A DNA stretch of 64,000 nt, taken from assembly GCA_934464615.1 (NCBI GenBank), contig CAKSKA010000009.1:5480-69479 (forward strand), written 5' to 3'. This stretch comes from an uncultured Eubacteriales bacterium. Lineage in GTDB: Bacteria > Bacillota > Clostridia > Oscillospirales > Acutalibacteraceae. This document shows positions 7,916 through 17,063 of the stretch, piece after piece (the first letter of the stretch is position 1; each line of letters opens with the position of its first letter). The position numbers and the translations under genes are program-made. The notes under the pieces are model-generated. The model worked only from the letters and a program-made list of their open reading frames with translations, had not been told where the DNA came from and did no database searches.

Positions 7916-9156
7916 TAATCCCTCGCACTTAAAACGTCTTTTTCATACTCTTTAATATCGTTTATGTAACTGTTGCGGCATCCGTTGCGGCGCAAAAATT
8001 CTTCCCAAACATCGCCCAAAGGAGCAAGCTTCATTTCCTCTTTAAGTGCCATAAGCGATGTAAAATCAGCTTCATCCTGCATTTTTTTCATTGCGTCATT
8101 CGGCTGCAAGAGCGCAAACAGCAACGCTTTTTGTACATTTCTTACGCCTGTTACATATGCCGAAATGCGATTAATTGAAGCGTCGAAATAATCGGTTGCT
8201 ATAAACACGCGGTCAAGCGCATTGTTCCTTACAATTTCCTGTGCGATTTCCTTTGTCTCGTCATCAAAAAGCACCACATGGTCGCTGTCCCAACGCACAC
8301 CCCTTGTAATATGCAGGGCTATTTTATCGTTAAACAGCAAAAGCGACGGGATTTTATCCGACACAACCTCTGTCGGATGATAGTGTCCGTTGTCCATAAG
8401 CGGTGTTATGCCTTTTTTAGCCGAATACGAAAGGCAAAATTCCGAAGAGCCTACGGTATAACTTTCAAGTCCTATACCGAAAACCTTGGATTCGAGTGTG
8501 GGATAAACCATTGTTTTGTCATAATCTACCGACAGTATCTTATCCATCGAATCGGCATATCTGGCTCTGGGCGAATATCTGTCTGCCGGTATATCCTTAT
8601 AGCCGTCGGGTATCCAGTAATTTATTACGCAGGCAACGCCTGTTTCCTTTGCAAAATAATCCGCAATTTTAAGGCAGGCCTTGCCGTGTTCTATCCAGAA
8701 ATTTCTTACGGTATCGTCGGGAGATGACAGCGTAAGATTATCTTTTACCATGGGGTGTGAAAAAAATGTGGGGTTGAAATCAATTCCCATACCGTGTTTT
8801 TTTGCAAAATCCACCCACGGTTTAAAATGCCGCGGCTCAAGTTTATCGCGGTCGGCAAATTCGCCGTCCTCAAAAATTGCGTAGCAGGCATGCAAATTTA
8901 ACTTTTTCTTGCCGGGAATCAGCGAAAACGCTTTTTCAAGGTCCTGCATAAGTTCTTGCGGAGTCCTTGCCCTGCCCATATAATTACCCGTTGTTTGTAT
9001 ACCGCCGCTTAATTTATCCTTGCTGTCAAAGCCGACTACGTCGTCAGCCTGCCAACAATGTACGGATATGGGGGTACTTTCCAGTGCGGTTATTGCCTTT
9101 TCGGTATCTACGCCGTAATCGGCAAAAATTTTTTTGGCCTGTTCGTATCTTTCCAT
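7915..9156 (-). CDS. rhaA: L-rhamnose isomerase
   Basis: This is a 413-residue enzyme that converts L-rhamnose to L-rhamnulose. It aligns in order with RhaA: ISVHCWQADDVVGFD near the N-terminus, LHACYAIFEDG, and the metal-binding regions CVINYWIPDGYKD and LMDNGHYHPTEVVSDKIPSLL, which carry the Glu/Asp/His ligands. The ATG follows AAAGGAGATATAAA. One base separates it from the rhaB stop and it overlaps rhaD, so it is the central gene of a tight operon. Confidence 0.96.
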   Translation of the reverse strand: MERYEQAKKIFADYGVDTEKAITALESTPISVHCWQADDVVGFDSKDKLSGGIQTTGNYMGRARTPQELMQDLEKAFSLIPGKKKLNLHACYAIFEDGEFADRDKLEPRHFKPWVDFAKKHGMGIDFNPTFFSHPMVKDNLTLSSPDDTVRNFWIEHGKACLKIADYFAKETGVACVINYWIPDGYKDIPADRYSPRARYADSMDKILSVDYDKTMVYPTLESKVFGIGLESYTVGSSEFCLSYSAKKGITPLMDNGHYHPTEVVSDKIPSLLLFNDKIALHITRGVRWDSDHVVLFDDETKEIAQEIVRNNALDRVFIATDYFDASINRISAYVTGVRNVQKALLFALLQPNDAMKKMQDEADFTSLMALKEEMKLAPLGDVWEEFLRRNGCRNSYINDIKEYEKDVLSARD

Positions 9157-9157
9157 T

Positions 9158-10537
9158 TTATATCTCCTTTATATCAAAAGATTTTTTAATAAGCTGCCTT
9201 ACTTCTTTAAGCGGTATTTTTTTGTCCGCCATTATCTGTGCCGCTATATTTCCCGTCGCGGTACCTTCGCTGAGTCCCGTAAGTACCTTTTTACCGGTAA
9301 ATTCCGCCGTTAAACGATTTAAATATTTATCTTTACTGCCGCCGCCGACAATAAGGATGCTGTTTATGCTTTTGCCGCATATCCTCTCGATTTGGCGCAC
9401 GGTATCGTTATAACTTTGCGCAATGGAAATATATACGCTTTTAATAACATCGGCAACCGGCAGATCCGGCTCGCCGAGGTATTGCCTTACGGCTTCAACC
9501 ATATTTTCCGGAGCCACAAACATTTTATCGTTCGGATCGATTTTTTTGTCATAACTGCTGTGCATTGCCATATTCATCATATCGTCATACGAATATTTTT
9601 TATTAAGGTTGCGGCGTATGTTTTGGAAAAGCCACATACCCATAATGTTTTTTAAATAACGGTAACGGTATTCAATGCCGCCCTCGTTTGTAAAGTTGGC
9701 TTCGCGAGATTCATCGGTTGTTATGGGTTCTGTGTTCTCGGTACCTATAAGGCTCCATGTTCCCGAAGATATGTACATGCTGTTATCGTCTATGGGGCAG
9801 GCGGCTACGGCGGACGCCGTGTCATGACTGCCGCAGGCAACGACCTTGCAGTCAAAGCCGACTTCCTTTGCTATTTCGGGTTTTAAATTGCCTATCGGCG
9901 TTCCCGGCAGGCTCAGCGGTTTAAACAAATCTGCTTTTATGCCGAGTTTATTTAAAATTTCGGTATCAAACTGCTTTATGCGCGCGTTTACCATGCCGGT
10001 GGTGGTGGCGTTTGTATATTCGTTAACCATTACGCCCGTAAGGCGATAAGCCAAATAATCGGGTATCATAAGAAAATGCGCGGCATTGTCGAGCTTGCCT
10101 GATTTTTTATCGCAATAAAGTTGATAAACTGTATTGAACGAAAGCGCCTGTATTCCGGTAGACGCGTACAATTCCTGTGCGGTTACGGGGAATTCGTCGC
10201 TGTTCGGTACGCTGTCCGTACGGGAATTACGGTATGCATATACAGGCTTCATTTCCTGTCCGTCGCTGTCCAGCAAAACATAATCGACACCCCAGGTATC
10301 TATGGAAATGCTTTTGGGGATTTTACCCGCCTTTTTGCACTCCCTTATGCCTGCAAGGACATTATTAAAAAGTTCCTGTTCGTCCCATATAAGTCCGTTT
10401 TCGGACTGCTTTACGCCGTTTTCAAAGCGATATATTTCCTCAAGACAAAGTTTGCCTTCCTTAACGGTGCCGAGAATGTGCCGTCCGCTTGACGCGCCTA
10501 TATCCACGGCAAGATAAATATTGTCTGCGTGATTCAA
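9158..10537 (-). CDS. rhaB: Rhamnulokinase
   Basis: This is a 459-residue FGGY-family sugar kinase that phosphorylates L-rhamnulose at O1. The N-terminal phosphate-1 loop DIGASSGRHI, SIDTWGVDYVLLD near residue 90, GSHDTASAV, and the C-terminal adenosine loop ILIVGGGSKDKYLNRLTA are clear. I prefer the TTG start at 10537, with AAAGGAG 8 bases upstream. A GTG at 10546 in the same frame overlaps that ribosome site. It is the first gene of rhaBAD and has a candidate promoter directly upstream. Confidence 0.94.
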   Translation of the reverse strand: MNHADNIYLAVDIGASSGRHILGTVKEGKLCLEEIYRFENGVKQSENGLIWDEQELFNNVLAGIRECKKAGKIPKSISIDTWGVDYVLLDSDGQEMKPVYAYRNSRTDSVPNSDEFPVTAQELYASTGIQALSFNTVYQLYCDKKSGKLDNAAHFLMIPDYLAYRLTGVMVNEYTNATTTGMVNARIKQFDTEILNKLGIKADLFKPLSLPGTPIGNLKPEIAKEVGFDCKVVACGSHDTASAVAACPIDDNSMYISSGTWSLIGTENTEPITTDESREANFTNEGGIEYRYRYLKNIMGMWLFQNIRRNLNKKYSYDDMMNMAMHSSYDKKIDPNDKMFVAPENMVEAVRQYLGEPDLPVADVIKSVYISIAQSYNDTVRQIERICGKSINSILIVGGGSKDKYLNRLTAEFTGKKVLTGLSEGTATGNIAAQIMADKKIPLKEVRQLIKKSFDIKEI

Positions 10538-10558
10538 GTAAAACACTCCTTTACATTT

Positions 10559-10599
10559 ATACTATAACATAAATCGGCGCCTGTAAAAAGCGCCGATTT
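10559..10599 (-). promoter_or_regulatory. Candidate rhaB promoter with inverted repeat
   Basis: On the minus strand, TTTACA and TAGTAT are separated by 17 bases. A perfect 10-base inverted repeat (10571-10580 and 10590-10599, 9-base spacer) brackets the -35. It is not followed by a T-run in either direction, so an operator for the adjacent AraC regulator is more likely than a terminator. Confidence 0.45.
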
Positions 10600-10616
10600 T
10601 GACAAAAAAAGTGTCC

Positions 10617-11582
10617 TTATTTGCAATCTCTGAATTTTTTGGGCGACTGCGAGTAACGGGATTTGAATATTCGGTGAAAATAACTTATGTTTTCGTAACC
10701 CACCGCGACGGATATATCCGCCACACTCATTTGTGTGTTTTTAAGCAGCCAGCATGCCTGCGTTAATCTTTTATCCTGTAAAAGTTCGGTATATGTTTTG
10801 CCGGTCTGCCTTTTAATTTCTCTGGAAAGCGCAAAAAAATCGTAATGCATATCGTCTGCGATCTTTGAAAGATTTGCGGTTCGGTAATCGGTTTCTATCA
10901 AACTTAAAACATGCATAACCGCTTTATCCGTCGGACTTGCCACCGAAAGACGGTCAGTGTGGTTAAGCAATGTTAAAAACAGCAATCCCATGGTTACCTG
11001 ATTTATGTTGCGTTTGTTGGGTACGTTGTGAAGCAGCGTCCACAGCAGGTTTTCAACAAGATTTTGCACCGGCGGTACGTCCGCCACGCGAAAGTGCAGA
11101 TATCCGCGCCCCAACTGCTTTTTACGACTGCCGAGTCCGTCCACCAAAAAGTTTTTTATGGGAGTATCGTCGCTGCCGAGCATAGGCAGCACGGTATCGA
11201 AAAACTGCGGAAGTATTATAAAATTAACGGCTATATCATCACGCCCTGCCGGCATTACTTCCTGACAGGCATCCATACCTATAAACAAAAGTTCACCGCT
11301 GTTAAGGGTTACGGTATCGCCGTTTATTATATGCGTAGTACACCCCGAACACATAAAAACTATTTCTATATAATCGTGCGTATGCTTCGGAAAATGCACA
11401 AACCTTGTATGCGGACGCACGGTAATAAGTTTCCCGGAATTAAGCAGTTTTGCCGATCTTACCACATTTTTCCCGTTTGCCGCCATATAGATTCCGCGGT
11501 CTATATTTTCTTTGCCGGCAAGCAATTTTTCCTCCTCCGGCGTAATGCGTGAAAGCTGCGATAAAATGTCCTTATTTAACAT
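10617..11582 (-). CDS. AraC-family regulator, probably of rhamnose catabolism
   Basis: This is a 321-residue protein with an N-terminal cupin-like sensing half (HFPKHTHDYIEIVFMCSG near residues 83-100) and two C-terminal helix-turn-helix motifs. These are LSKIADDMHYDFFALSREIKRQ and the signature MSVADISVAVGYENISYFHRIFKSRYSQSPKKFR. It sits immediately upstream of rhaBAD on the same strand, the typical place of a RhaS/RhaR-type activator. That it senses L-rhamnose is inferred from context. Confidence 0.88.
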   Translation of the reverse strand: MLNKDILSQLSRITPEEEKLLAGKENIDRGIYMAANGKNVVRSAKLLNSGKLITVRPHTRFVHFPKHTHDYIEIVFMCSGCTTHIINGDTVTLNSGELLFIGMDACQEVMPAGRDDIAVNFIILPQFFDTVLPMLGSDDTPIKNFLVDGLGSRKKQLGRGYLHFRVADVPPVQNLVENLLWTLLHNVPNKRNINQVTMGLLFLTLLNHTDRLSVASPTDKAVMHVLSLIETDYRTANLSKIADDMHYDFFALSREIKRQTGKTYTELLQDKRLTQACWLLKNTQMSVADISVAVGYENISYFHRIFKSRYSQSPKKFRDCK

Positions 11583-11641
11583 AAATACGCCTCCCGTTTA
11601 AAATATACCACATATACACGGCTTTGTCATTAAAAAATTAA

Positions 11642-11665
11642 AGCATCCGGTGCAATCCGGATGCT
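11642..11665 (-). terminator. Rubrerythrin terminator
   Basis: Nine-base perfect arms (AGCATCCGG/CCGGATGCT) with a 6-base loop are followed, on the minus strand, by a T-rich run. Confidence 0.8.
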
Positions 11666-11685
11666 TTGTTACATTGTTAAAATAC

Positions 11686-12222
11686 TTAATAATTTTCCGC
11701 TTTTACTTCAAAATACGATTTGGGATGGGCACATACCGGGCAAACCTCGGGTGCGGTTTTTCCTATATGGATGTGTCCGCAGTTTGCGCATTTCCATATA
11801 ACGTCGTTATCCTTTGAAAATACAAGTCCGCCCTCAACATTTTCAAGCAATTTTAAAAACCGTTTTTCGTGTTCTTTTTCTATTTCTGCTACGCCTTCAA
11901 ACAGTCTTGCTATTTCATCAAAACCTTCCTGGCGTGCATCGGCGGCAAAGGACGCATACATATCCGTCCATTCGTAATTTTCGCCTGCAGCGGCATCTTT
12001 TAAGTTTGCGGCCGTATCGGCAATACCGCCGTTTAACAGTTTAAACCATATTTTTGCGTGCTCTTTTTCGTTGTCTGCAGTTTCCTCAAACAGTTTTGCT
12101 ATTTGAACATAGCCGTCCTTTTTAGCCTTTGAAGCAAAATAAGTGTACTTATTTCTTGCCTGACTCTCCCCCGCAAAAGCCGTAAGAAGATTTGCCTGTG
12201 TTTTTGTTCCGCTTAAATCCAT
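11686..12222 (-). CDS. rbr: Rubrerythrin
   Basis: This is a 178-residue non-haem iron peroxidase that protects anaerobes from hydrogen peroxide. The four-helix diiron domain has ligands in AFAGESQARNKY, ADNEKEHAKIW, ARQEGFDEIARLFEG and AEIEKEHEKRF. A C-terminal rubredoxin-like domain has WKCANCGH and EVCPVCAHPKSYF, giving two CxxC pairs. GGAGG precedes the ATG. It lies 17 bases after a membrane-protein gene and may be co-transcribed with it. Confidence 0.95.
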   Translation of the reverse strand: MDLSGTKTQANLLTAFAGESQARNKYTYFASKAKKDGYVQIAKLFEETADNEKEHAKIWFKLLNGGIADTAANLKDAAAGENYEWTDMYASFAADARQEGFDEIARLFEGVAEIEKEHEKRFLKLLENVEGGLVFSKDNDVIWKCANCGHIHIGKTAPEVCPVCAHPKSYFEVKAENY

Positions 12223-12239
12223 ATTTATTCCTCCGTTAT

Positions 12240-13076
12240 TTAAATTTCAAAATCCATATCAGTGCCTTGTTTTTCGCTTGACGCGCAAACCCGTCTGTTA
12301 TAATGGAAAACCGCAAAATTACAATGCACCGCATATGCGGTAAACATATAGGGCAATGTAAACACCAACGGCAAAATAAGCGCCGATAAAATAAAGTATG
12401 CAAAAAAGCTGATAAAAAGGCTTAAAAACGCCGCAGAGCTTACACGGCTGACGCATGCCGACAAATGTATTGCTTCAAGCGGGGAAATCTCATCGTTAAG
12501 GACAAAAATATAAGGCAACTGATAGTACTTAAATATAATTATTATCAAAAATGCCGCCGCTATACCACGGAAGAAAAGAGAAATTATCCATAAATTTTCA
12601 AACCACAACGGCATAGGTGTGTTTAAAATTTCGCTTAACTTGCCGTGCGCTATAAAATCCGTAAGAATCGCCGGCAAAAGCAGTCCGCCGCCCACTATAA
12701 AAAGGCGGAAAAACACCGTAAAACTCATAGCCAGTGCGCGTTTGTAAATTTTGTACGAGGAAAAATAAAAAAATATTTCTTCAAACTGTGCCCGACGGTC
12801 GTTCTTTGTAAAATCTTTAAAAAAGCGGACAGTGCCGAGCAGCAGCGGAAATACCGCAAACAAAAACGCACAGGCGTGAATAACAAATTCCGCCGCCTTT
12901 GCCCAAAAAGAATTCGAAACAGACGCCAGAACCGATGCCAAAATCCCGAAAAACAGTATTGTTACAAGCGGTATCATAGCGGCGCAGGACGCATAAACCC
13001 AATTGCCCTTAAGCGCTGCGAGGGCGGTCGTTTTTACTGCCCTGTTAGACGGAAAACCCACAATTTCACCTTCCAA
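12240..13076 (-). CDS. Polytopic membrane protein of unknown function
   Basis: This 278-residue protein has about six hydrophobic segments after a short polar N-terminus containing RAVKTTALAALKGNW. That last stretch resembles the opening of DUF975-type membrane proteins, but I cannot confirm the family. The start is uncertain: the frame opens at a TTG (13076), while a GTG five codons later has AAGGTGA close upstream. It precedes rubrerythrin and follows pcrA on the minus strand. No function is proposed. Confidence 0.65.
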   Translation of the reverse strand: MEGEIVGFPSNRAVKTTALAALKGNWVYASCAAMIPLVTILFFGILASVLASVSNSFWAKAAEFVIHACAFLFAVFPLLLGTVRFFKDFTKNDRRAQFEEIFFYFSSYKIYKRALAMSFTVFFRLFIVGGGLLLPAILTDFIAHGKLSEILNTPMPLWFENLWIISLFFRGIAAAFLIIIIFKYYQLPYIFVLNDEISPLEAIHLSACVSRVSSAAFLSLFISFFAYFILSALILPLVFTLPYMFTAYAVHCNFAVFHYNRRVCASSEKQGTDMDFEI

Positions 13077-13120
13077 ATCAAACTATAATAACAGTGTACA
13101 CCCAATAAATGTATAAAAAG

Positions 13121-15493
13121 TTAAATAATTTTTAATTTTGCGTAATTTGCCATCATTTTTTTAACCCCGCAACCCGAAAAATTAATTTCAAGCATTGCGT
13201 CGTCTGCCATTCTGCTTACGGACAGTATAACTCCGTCGCCGAATGTTTTATGATTAACCGACATACCTGCGCGGTATGTTTTCGTGCTGCCGTCCGCGCT
13301 GCTTTTTCCTGCAAATCCGCGAGTATTTTGCGAATACAGCGCCGAGCCGTTTGTGTAACCGTAGGGCGTATCGCCGTATGAAGTACGCGTTACGGCATAG
13401 GAATCGGTATAACTGCTTTGTGCCTTTGTAATATTGCAAAGTTCCTCCGGTATTTCGCTTAAAAAGCGCGACGGCAAATTCCTTGACGTAGTACCGAACA
13501 TAAGACGGGAATAGGCGGAACTTATATACAGTTTTTTCCTTGCCCTTGTTATAGCGACGTACGCCAGCCGCCGTTCTTCTTCTATGGCGTCCGGACCGTC
13601 GTATATGGATTGATTGCCCGGAAAAATGCCTTCCTCCATTCCCACAAGATAAACGTTGTTAAATTCCAGTCCTTTTGCGGAATGGACCGTCATAAGCACA
13701 ACCTTATCGTCGCTTTCCATTGAATCAAGGTCACTTACAAGCGCAATTTCTTCCAAAAAGCCCGACAGTGACGCTTCCTCGTTTTCAAGTTCGTACTGTA
13801 CAATGTTGGAAGCAAATTCGTTTACGTTGTCTATTCTGTCGGCGGCGTCCTCCCCCTGCATTTGCAGATATGCCATATATCCGCTTTTTTCATACACTTC
13901 GTTTAAAAGTTCGTGCAAAGGCATTTCCGACGCACAGTTGCGTAAATAATCAATGATATTGCAAAACTCACCGAGTTTTTGCGCACTGCGTGAAATTATT
14001 GGATAATCTGCCGCCGTTTTAAATACTTCGTAAAGGGAAAGTCCCAAACTGTCGGATATCTGCGAAGCATTATCCACCGTTGTGGCACCGATACCGCGTT
14101 TCGGCTCGTTAATTATCCTCTTAAGCCGTAAATCGTCATAAGGGTTGTTAATAACCGAGAGATACGCGAGAATGTCTTTGATTTCTTTCCTCTCAAAAAA
14201 CTTCATTCCGCCTATAACCCGATAGGAAATTCCGCTGCGCGCAAAGACGTTTTCAAGCGCGTTTGACTGCGCGTTCATCCTGTAAAGTACGGCGTTATCC
14301 GAAAATTTACCGCCGTTTGACACGTTTTCAAGTATTTTATCCGCCACATATTTTGCTTCCGCCTTTTCGTCGGGTGCGCTGTAAACGGAAATTTTATCGC
14401 CGGCGCCGGCATCGGTCCACAAATTCTTGCCTTTTCTGCCCGTGTTGTTCTTAATCACGGCGTTTGCCGCATCCAATATATTGCCGACGGACCTGTAATT
14501 CTGCTCAAGTCTTATAACAACAGAGTCGGCATATTCGTCCTCAAAATTAAGTATGTTTTCAATGGTCGCCCCGCGGAAACGGTATATACTTTGGTCGTCA
14601 TCGCCCACAACGCATATGTTGCGGTACTTTTCCGCCAACAGACTTACAAGCACATACTGTGCGTGATTAGTATCCTGATACTCGTCTACCATTATGTACT
14701 TTAACTTATTTTGGTAATAATCAAGCACATCCGCATTTTCCCGAAACAACTTAACGGTATTGTTTATCATATCGTCAAAATCCATTGCGTCATTGTTTAT
14801 CATACGCAAATAATACTGTTTATACAGCGCCGCGATTTTTTTGCCGCGATACTCGTCCCCTACGCTTTGTGCGTATTCTTCGGGCGTTATCAGTTTATCT
14901 TTAGCCGAGGATATTGCCGAAAGCACAGAACGCACAGGCAGCATTTTTTCATCCATGCCTTCATTCTTCATTATTTCCTTCATCAGTTTTTTTGTGTCGT
15001 CCGTGTCGTAAATGGTAAAATGCGAAGTATAGCCTATGCGGTCTGCATACCTGCGCAGTATCTTACCGCATATACTGTGGAATGTGCCTGCCCAAACATC
15101 ATTTGCATCTTCACCCAGACATGCGGAAATCCTCTCCTTAAGTTCGTTAGCCGCCTTATTTGTAAATGTTATTGCCAATATTTCCCACGGACGTGCCGGA
15201 CGCACCGAAAAAACCGACGGTAAAAAATCGCTTTTACCGTCTAAATAATCAAGACCTGCCTGCACATCTGCGTCGGAAAAATCCGCACACGTACTGTTTT
15301 TATATGCGCTGCCGTATTTTACAAGGCAGGCAATGCGGTTTACAAGCACGGTCGTTTTGCCGCTGCCCGCACCCGCAAGCACCAAAACAGGTCCGTCCGC
15401 TTTGGTTACAGCCTTGCGCTGCATATTATTCATACGGGCAAAATCCTTTTCTATAATTTTGTCCCGCAACTCACAAAAATCCATACTGTTCAC
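13121..15493 (-). CDS. pcrA: ATP-dependent DNA helicase PcrA/UvrD
   Basis: This is a 790-residue superfamily 1A 3'-5' helicase. Motifs appear in order: Q motif (NNMQRKAV), Walker A AGAGSGKT near residues 41-48, Ia ILAITFTNKAANELKERI, II DEYQDTN, III VVGDDDQSIYRFRGA, IV RLEQNYRS, V LMTVHSAKGLEFNNVYLVG and VI VAITRARKKLYI. The length and the basic Ser/Tyr-rich C-terminal linker fit PcrA of Firmicutes. It acts in nucleotide excision repair and in clearing proteins from DNA. The GTG start has GGAGG seven bases upstream. Confidence 0.95.
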   Translation of the reverse strand: MNSMDFCELRDKIIEKDFARMNNMQRKAVTKADGPVLVLAGAGSGKTTVLVNRIACLVKYGSAYKNSTCADFSDADVQAGLDYLDGKSDFLPSVFSVRPARPWEILAITFTNKAANELKERISACLGEDANDVWAGTFHSICGKILRRYADRIGYTSHFTIYDTDDTKKLMKEIMKNEGMDEKMLPVRSVLSAISSAKDKLITPEEYAQSVGDEYRGKKIAALYKQYYLRMINNDAMDFDDMINNTVKLFRENADVLDYYQNKLKYIMVDEYQDTNHAQYVLVSLLAEKYRNICVVGDDDQSIYRFRGATIENILNFEDEYADSVVIRLEQNYRSVGNILDAANAVIKNNTGRKGKNLWTDAGAGDKISVYSAPDEKAEAKYVADKILENVSNGGKFSDNAVLYRMNAQSNALENVFARSGISYRVIGGMKFFERKEIKDILAYLSVINNPYDDLRLKRIINEPKRGIGATTVDNASQISDSLGLSLYEVFKTAADYPIISRSAQKLGEFCNIIDYLRNCASEMPLHELLNEVYEKSGYMAYLQMQGEDAADRIDNVNEFASNIVQYELENEEASLSGFLEEIALVSDLDSMESDDKVVLMTVHSAKGLEFNNVYLVGMEEGIFPGNQSIYDGPDAIEEERRLAYVAITRARKKLYISSAYSRLMFGTTSRNLPSRFLSEIPEELCNITKAQSSYTDSYAVTRTSYGDTPYGYTNGSALYSQNTRGFAGKSSADGSTKTYRAGMSVNHKTFGDGVILSVSRMADDAMLEINFSGCGVKKMMANYAKLKII

Positions 15494-15553
15494 TGTAAAA
15501 CCTCCGATAATACTTGTATTTTACAATATTTTGAATAATATGGCAATAGATAA

Positions 15554-15582
15554 TTGACCTTTAAATATTTTTTGTGTATAAT
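15554..15582 (+). promoter_or_regulatory. asnS promoter
   Basis: TTGACC and TATAAT are separated by 17 bases, 34 bases upstream of the asnS ATG and divergent from pcrA. Confidence 0.75.
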
Positions 15583-15616
15583 AAAAAACAATGAATTTAG
15601 TGTTGGAGATGTTGAA

Positions 15617-17011
15617 ATGAAAAGGACCGAAATAGTTGACCTTTTTGCAAAAACCGACCTTTATGCCGGTAAACAGGTTACCGTCTGCGGTTGGGTACGC
15701 ACGGTAAGGCAGTCAAAAAACATTGCGTTTATGGAACTTAACGACGGCAGCTGCTTTAAAGGCCTGCAGGTTGTTCTTGATAAAGAAAATTTAAATAATT
15801 TTGATGAAATTGTATCGCAGAACGTCGGTGCTGCAATTATTGCAACAGGTACGCTGGTTGCAACACCCGAAATGAAACAGCCGTGTGAGATGCAGGCGTG
15901 CGAAGTAACGGTTGAAGGAACTTCAACGCCCGATTATCCGCTGCAGAAAAAGCGTCATTCACTCGAATTTTTGCGTACAATTCAGCATTTAAGACCGCGC
16001 ACCAATACATTTTCCGCCGCATTCCGTGTGCGCTCGGTTGCGGCTTATGCAATACACAGGTTTTTCCAGGAACGCGGTTTTGTTTACGCACATACACCGC
16101 TTATAACCACATCCGATGCCGAAGGTGCCGGCGAAATGTTCCGTGTTACCACACTTCCGGCGGACGGTGCGCCGAAAACCGAGGACGGCAATGTCGATTT
16201 CGGCGAGGATTTCTTCGGAAAGCCGACCTCGCTTACGGTATCCGGTCAGCTTGAGGCCGAATGTATGGCAATGGCTTTCGGCAAAGTTTATACTTTCGGA
16301 CCTACATTCCGTGCCGAAAAATCTTATACGGCACGCCATGCGGCAGAGTTTTGGATGATAGAACCGGAAATTGCCTTTGCGGATTTACAGGACGATATGG
16401 ATCTTGCAAGGGATATGCTTAAGTATGTTCTTAAGTATGTTGTGGACACCTGTCCTGCGGAACTTGAATTTTTTGAGCAACATTTTGAAAAAGGTTTGCG
16501 TGAAAAATTGGATCATGTAATTAATTCTCCGTTTGCGACCGTAACTTATACGCAGGCAATCAAACTGCTGGAAGAAAGCGGACACGAGTTCCAATATCCT
16601 GTAAGCTGGGGCTGCGATTTGCAGACTGAGCATGAACGGTACCTTACCGAAGAAGTATTTAAAAAGCCTTTGTTTGTAACAGATTATCCGAAAGAGATAA
16701 AGGCATTTTATATGCGGCTTAACGATGACGGCAAAACCGTTGCCGCAGTTGACTGTCTGGTACCGGGAATCGGCGAGATTATAGGCGGCAGCCAGAGAGA
16801 AGAACGCGCCGAATTGCTTATGCAGCGTATTAAAGAAATAGGCGCGGATATTAAGGATTACGACTGGTATGTGGATTTAAGACGTTTCGGCGGCACGCGC
16901 CATGCCGGATTCGGTCTCGGCTTTGAAAGACTTATAATGTATATTACCGGTATACAGAACATTCGCGACGTATTGCCTTTCCCGAGGACTACAGGCTATG
17001 CCGAATTTTAA
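15617..17011 (+). CDS. asnS: Asparaginyl-tRNA synthetase
   Basis: This is a 464-residue class IIb synthetase that charges tRNA-Asn. The N-terminal OB fold (VTVCGWVRTVRQSKNIAFMELNDGS) binds the anticodon. The catalytic domain has motif 2 (GPTFRAEKSYTARHAAEFWMIEPE) and motif 3 (GFGLGFERLIMY). The ATG at 15617 is preferred because TTGGAGATG lies just upstream and the length then matches AsnS. No T-box leader is visible in the short upstream region. It converges on a PdaB-like gene. Confidence 0.95.
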   Translation: MKRTEIVDLFAKTDLYAGKQVTVCGWVRTVRQSKNIAFMELNDGSCFKGLQVVLDKENLNNFDEIVSQNVGAAIIATGTLVATPEMKQPCEMQACEVTVEGTSTPDYPLQKKRHSLEFLRTIQHLRPRTNTFSAAFRVRSVAAYAIHRFFQERGFVYAHTPLITTSDAEGAGEMFRVTTLPADGAPKTEDGNVDFGEDFFGKPTSLTVSGQLEAECMAMAFGKVYTFGPTFRAEKSYTARHAAEFWMIEPEIAFADLQDDMDLARDMLKYVLKYVVDTCPAELEFFEQHFEKGLREKLDHVINSPFATVTYTQAIKLLEESGHEFQYPVSWGCDLQTEHERYLTEEVFKKPLFVTDYPKEIKAFYMRLNDDGKTVAAVDCLVPGIGEIIGGSQREERAELLMQRIKEIGADIKDYDWYVDLRRFGGTRHAGFGLGFERLIMYITGIQNIRDVLPFPRTTGYAEF

Positions 17012-17027
17012 TTAATCGCGTGTTAAA

Positions 17028-17061
17028 AACACCCCCGTTGTCATGTGACAACGGGGGTGTT
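17028..17061. terminator. Bidirectional terminator between asnS and the PdaB-like gene
   Basis: A 16-base perfect stem (17028-17043 and 17046-17061) with a GC-rich core has A/T-rich flanks on both sides. Confidence 0.85.
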
Positions 17062-17063
17062 AA

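Noticed and set aside
10571..10599. Inverted repeat as an intrinsic terminator of the AraC gene
   Set aside because: On the minus strand the T-run precedes the hairpin; the repeat straddles a promoter instead.
15494..15616. T-box leader for asnS (also considered for hisS and aspS)
   Set aside because: The leaders are too short, and no T-box core or specifier hairpin is visible.
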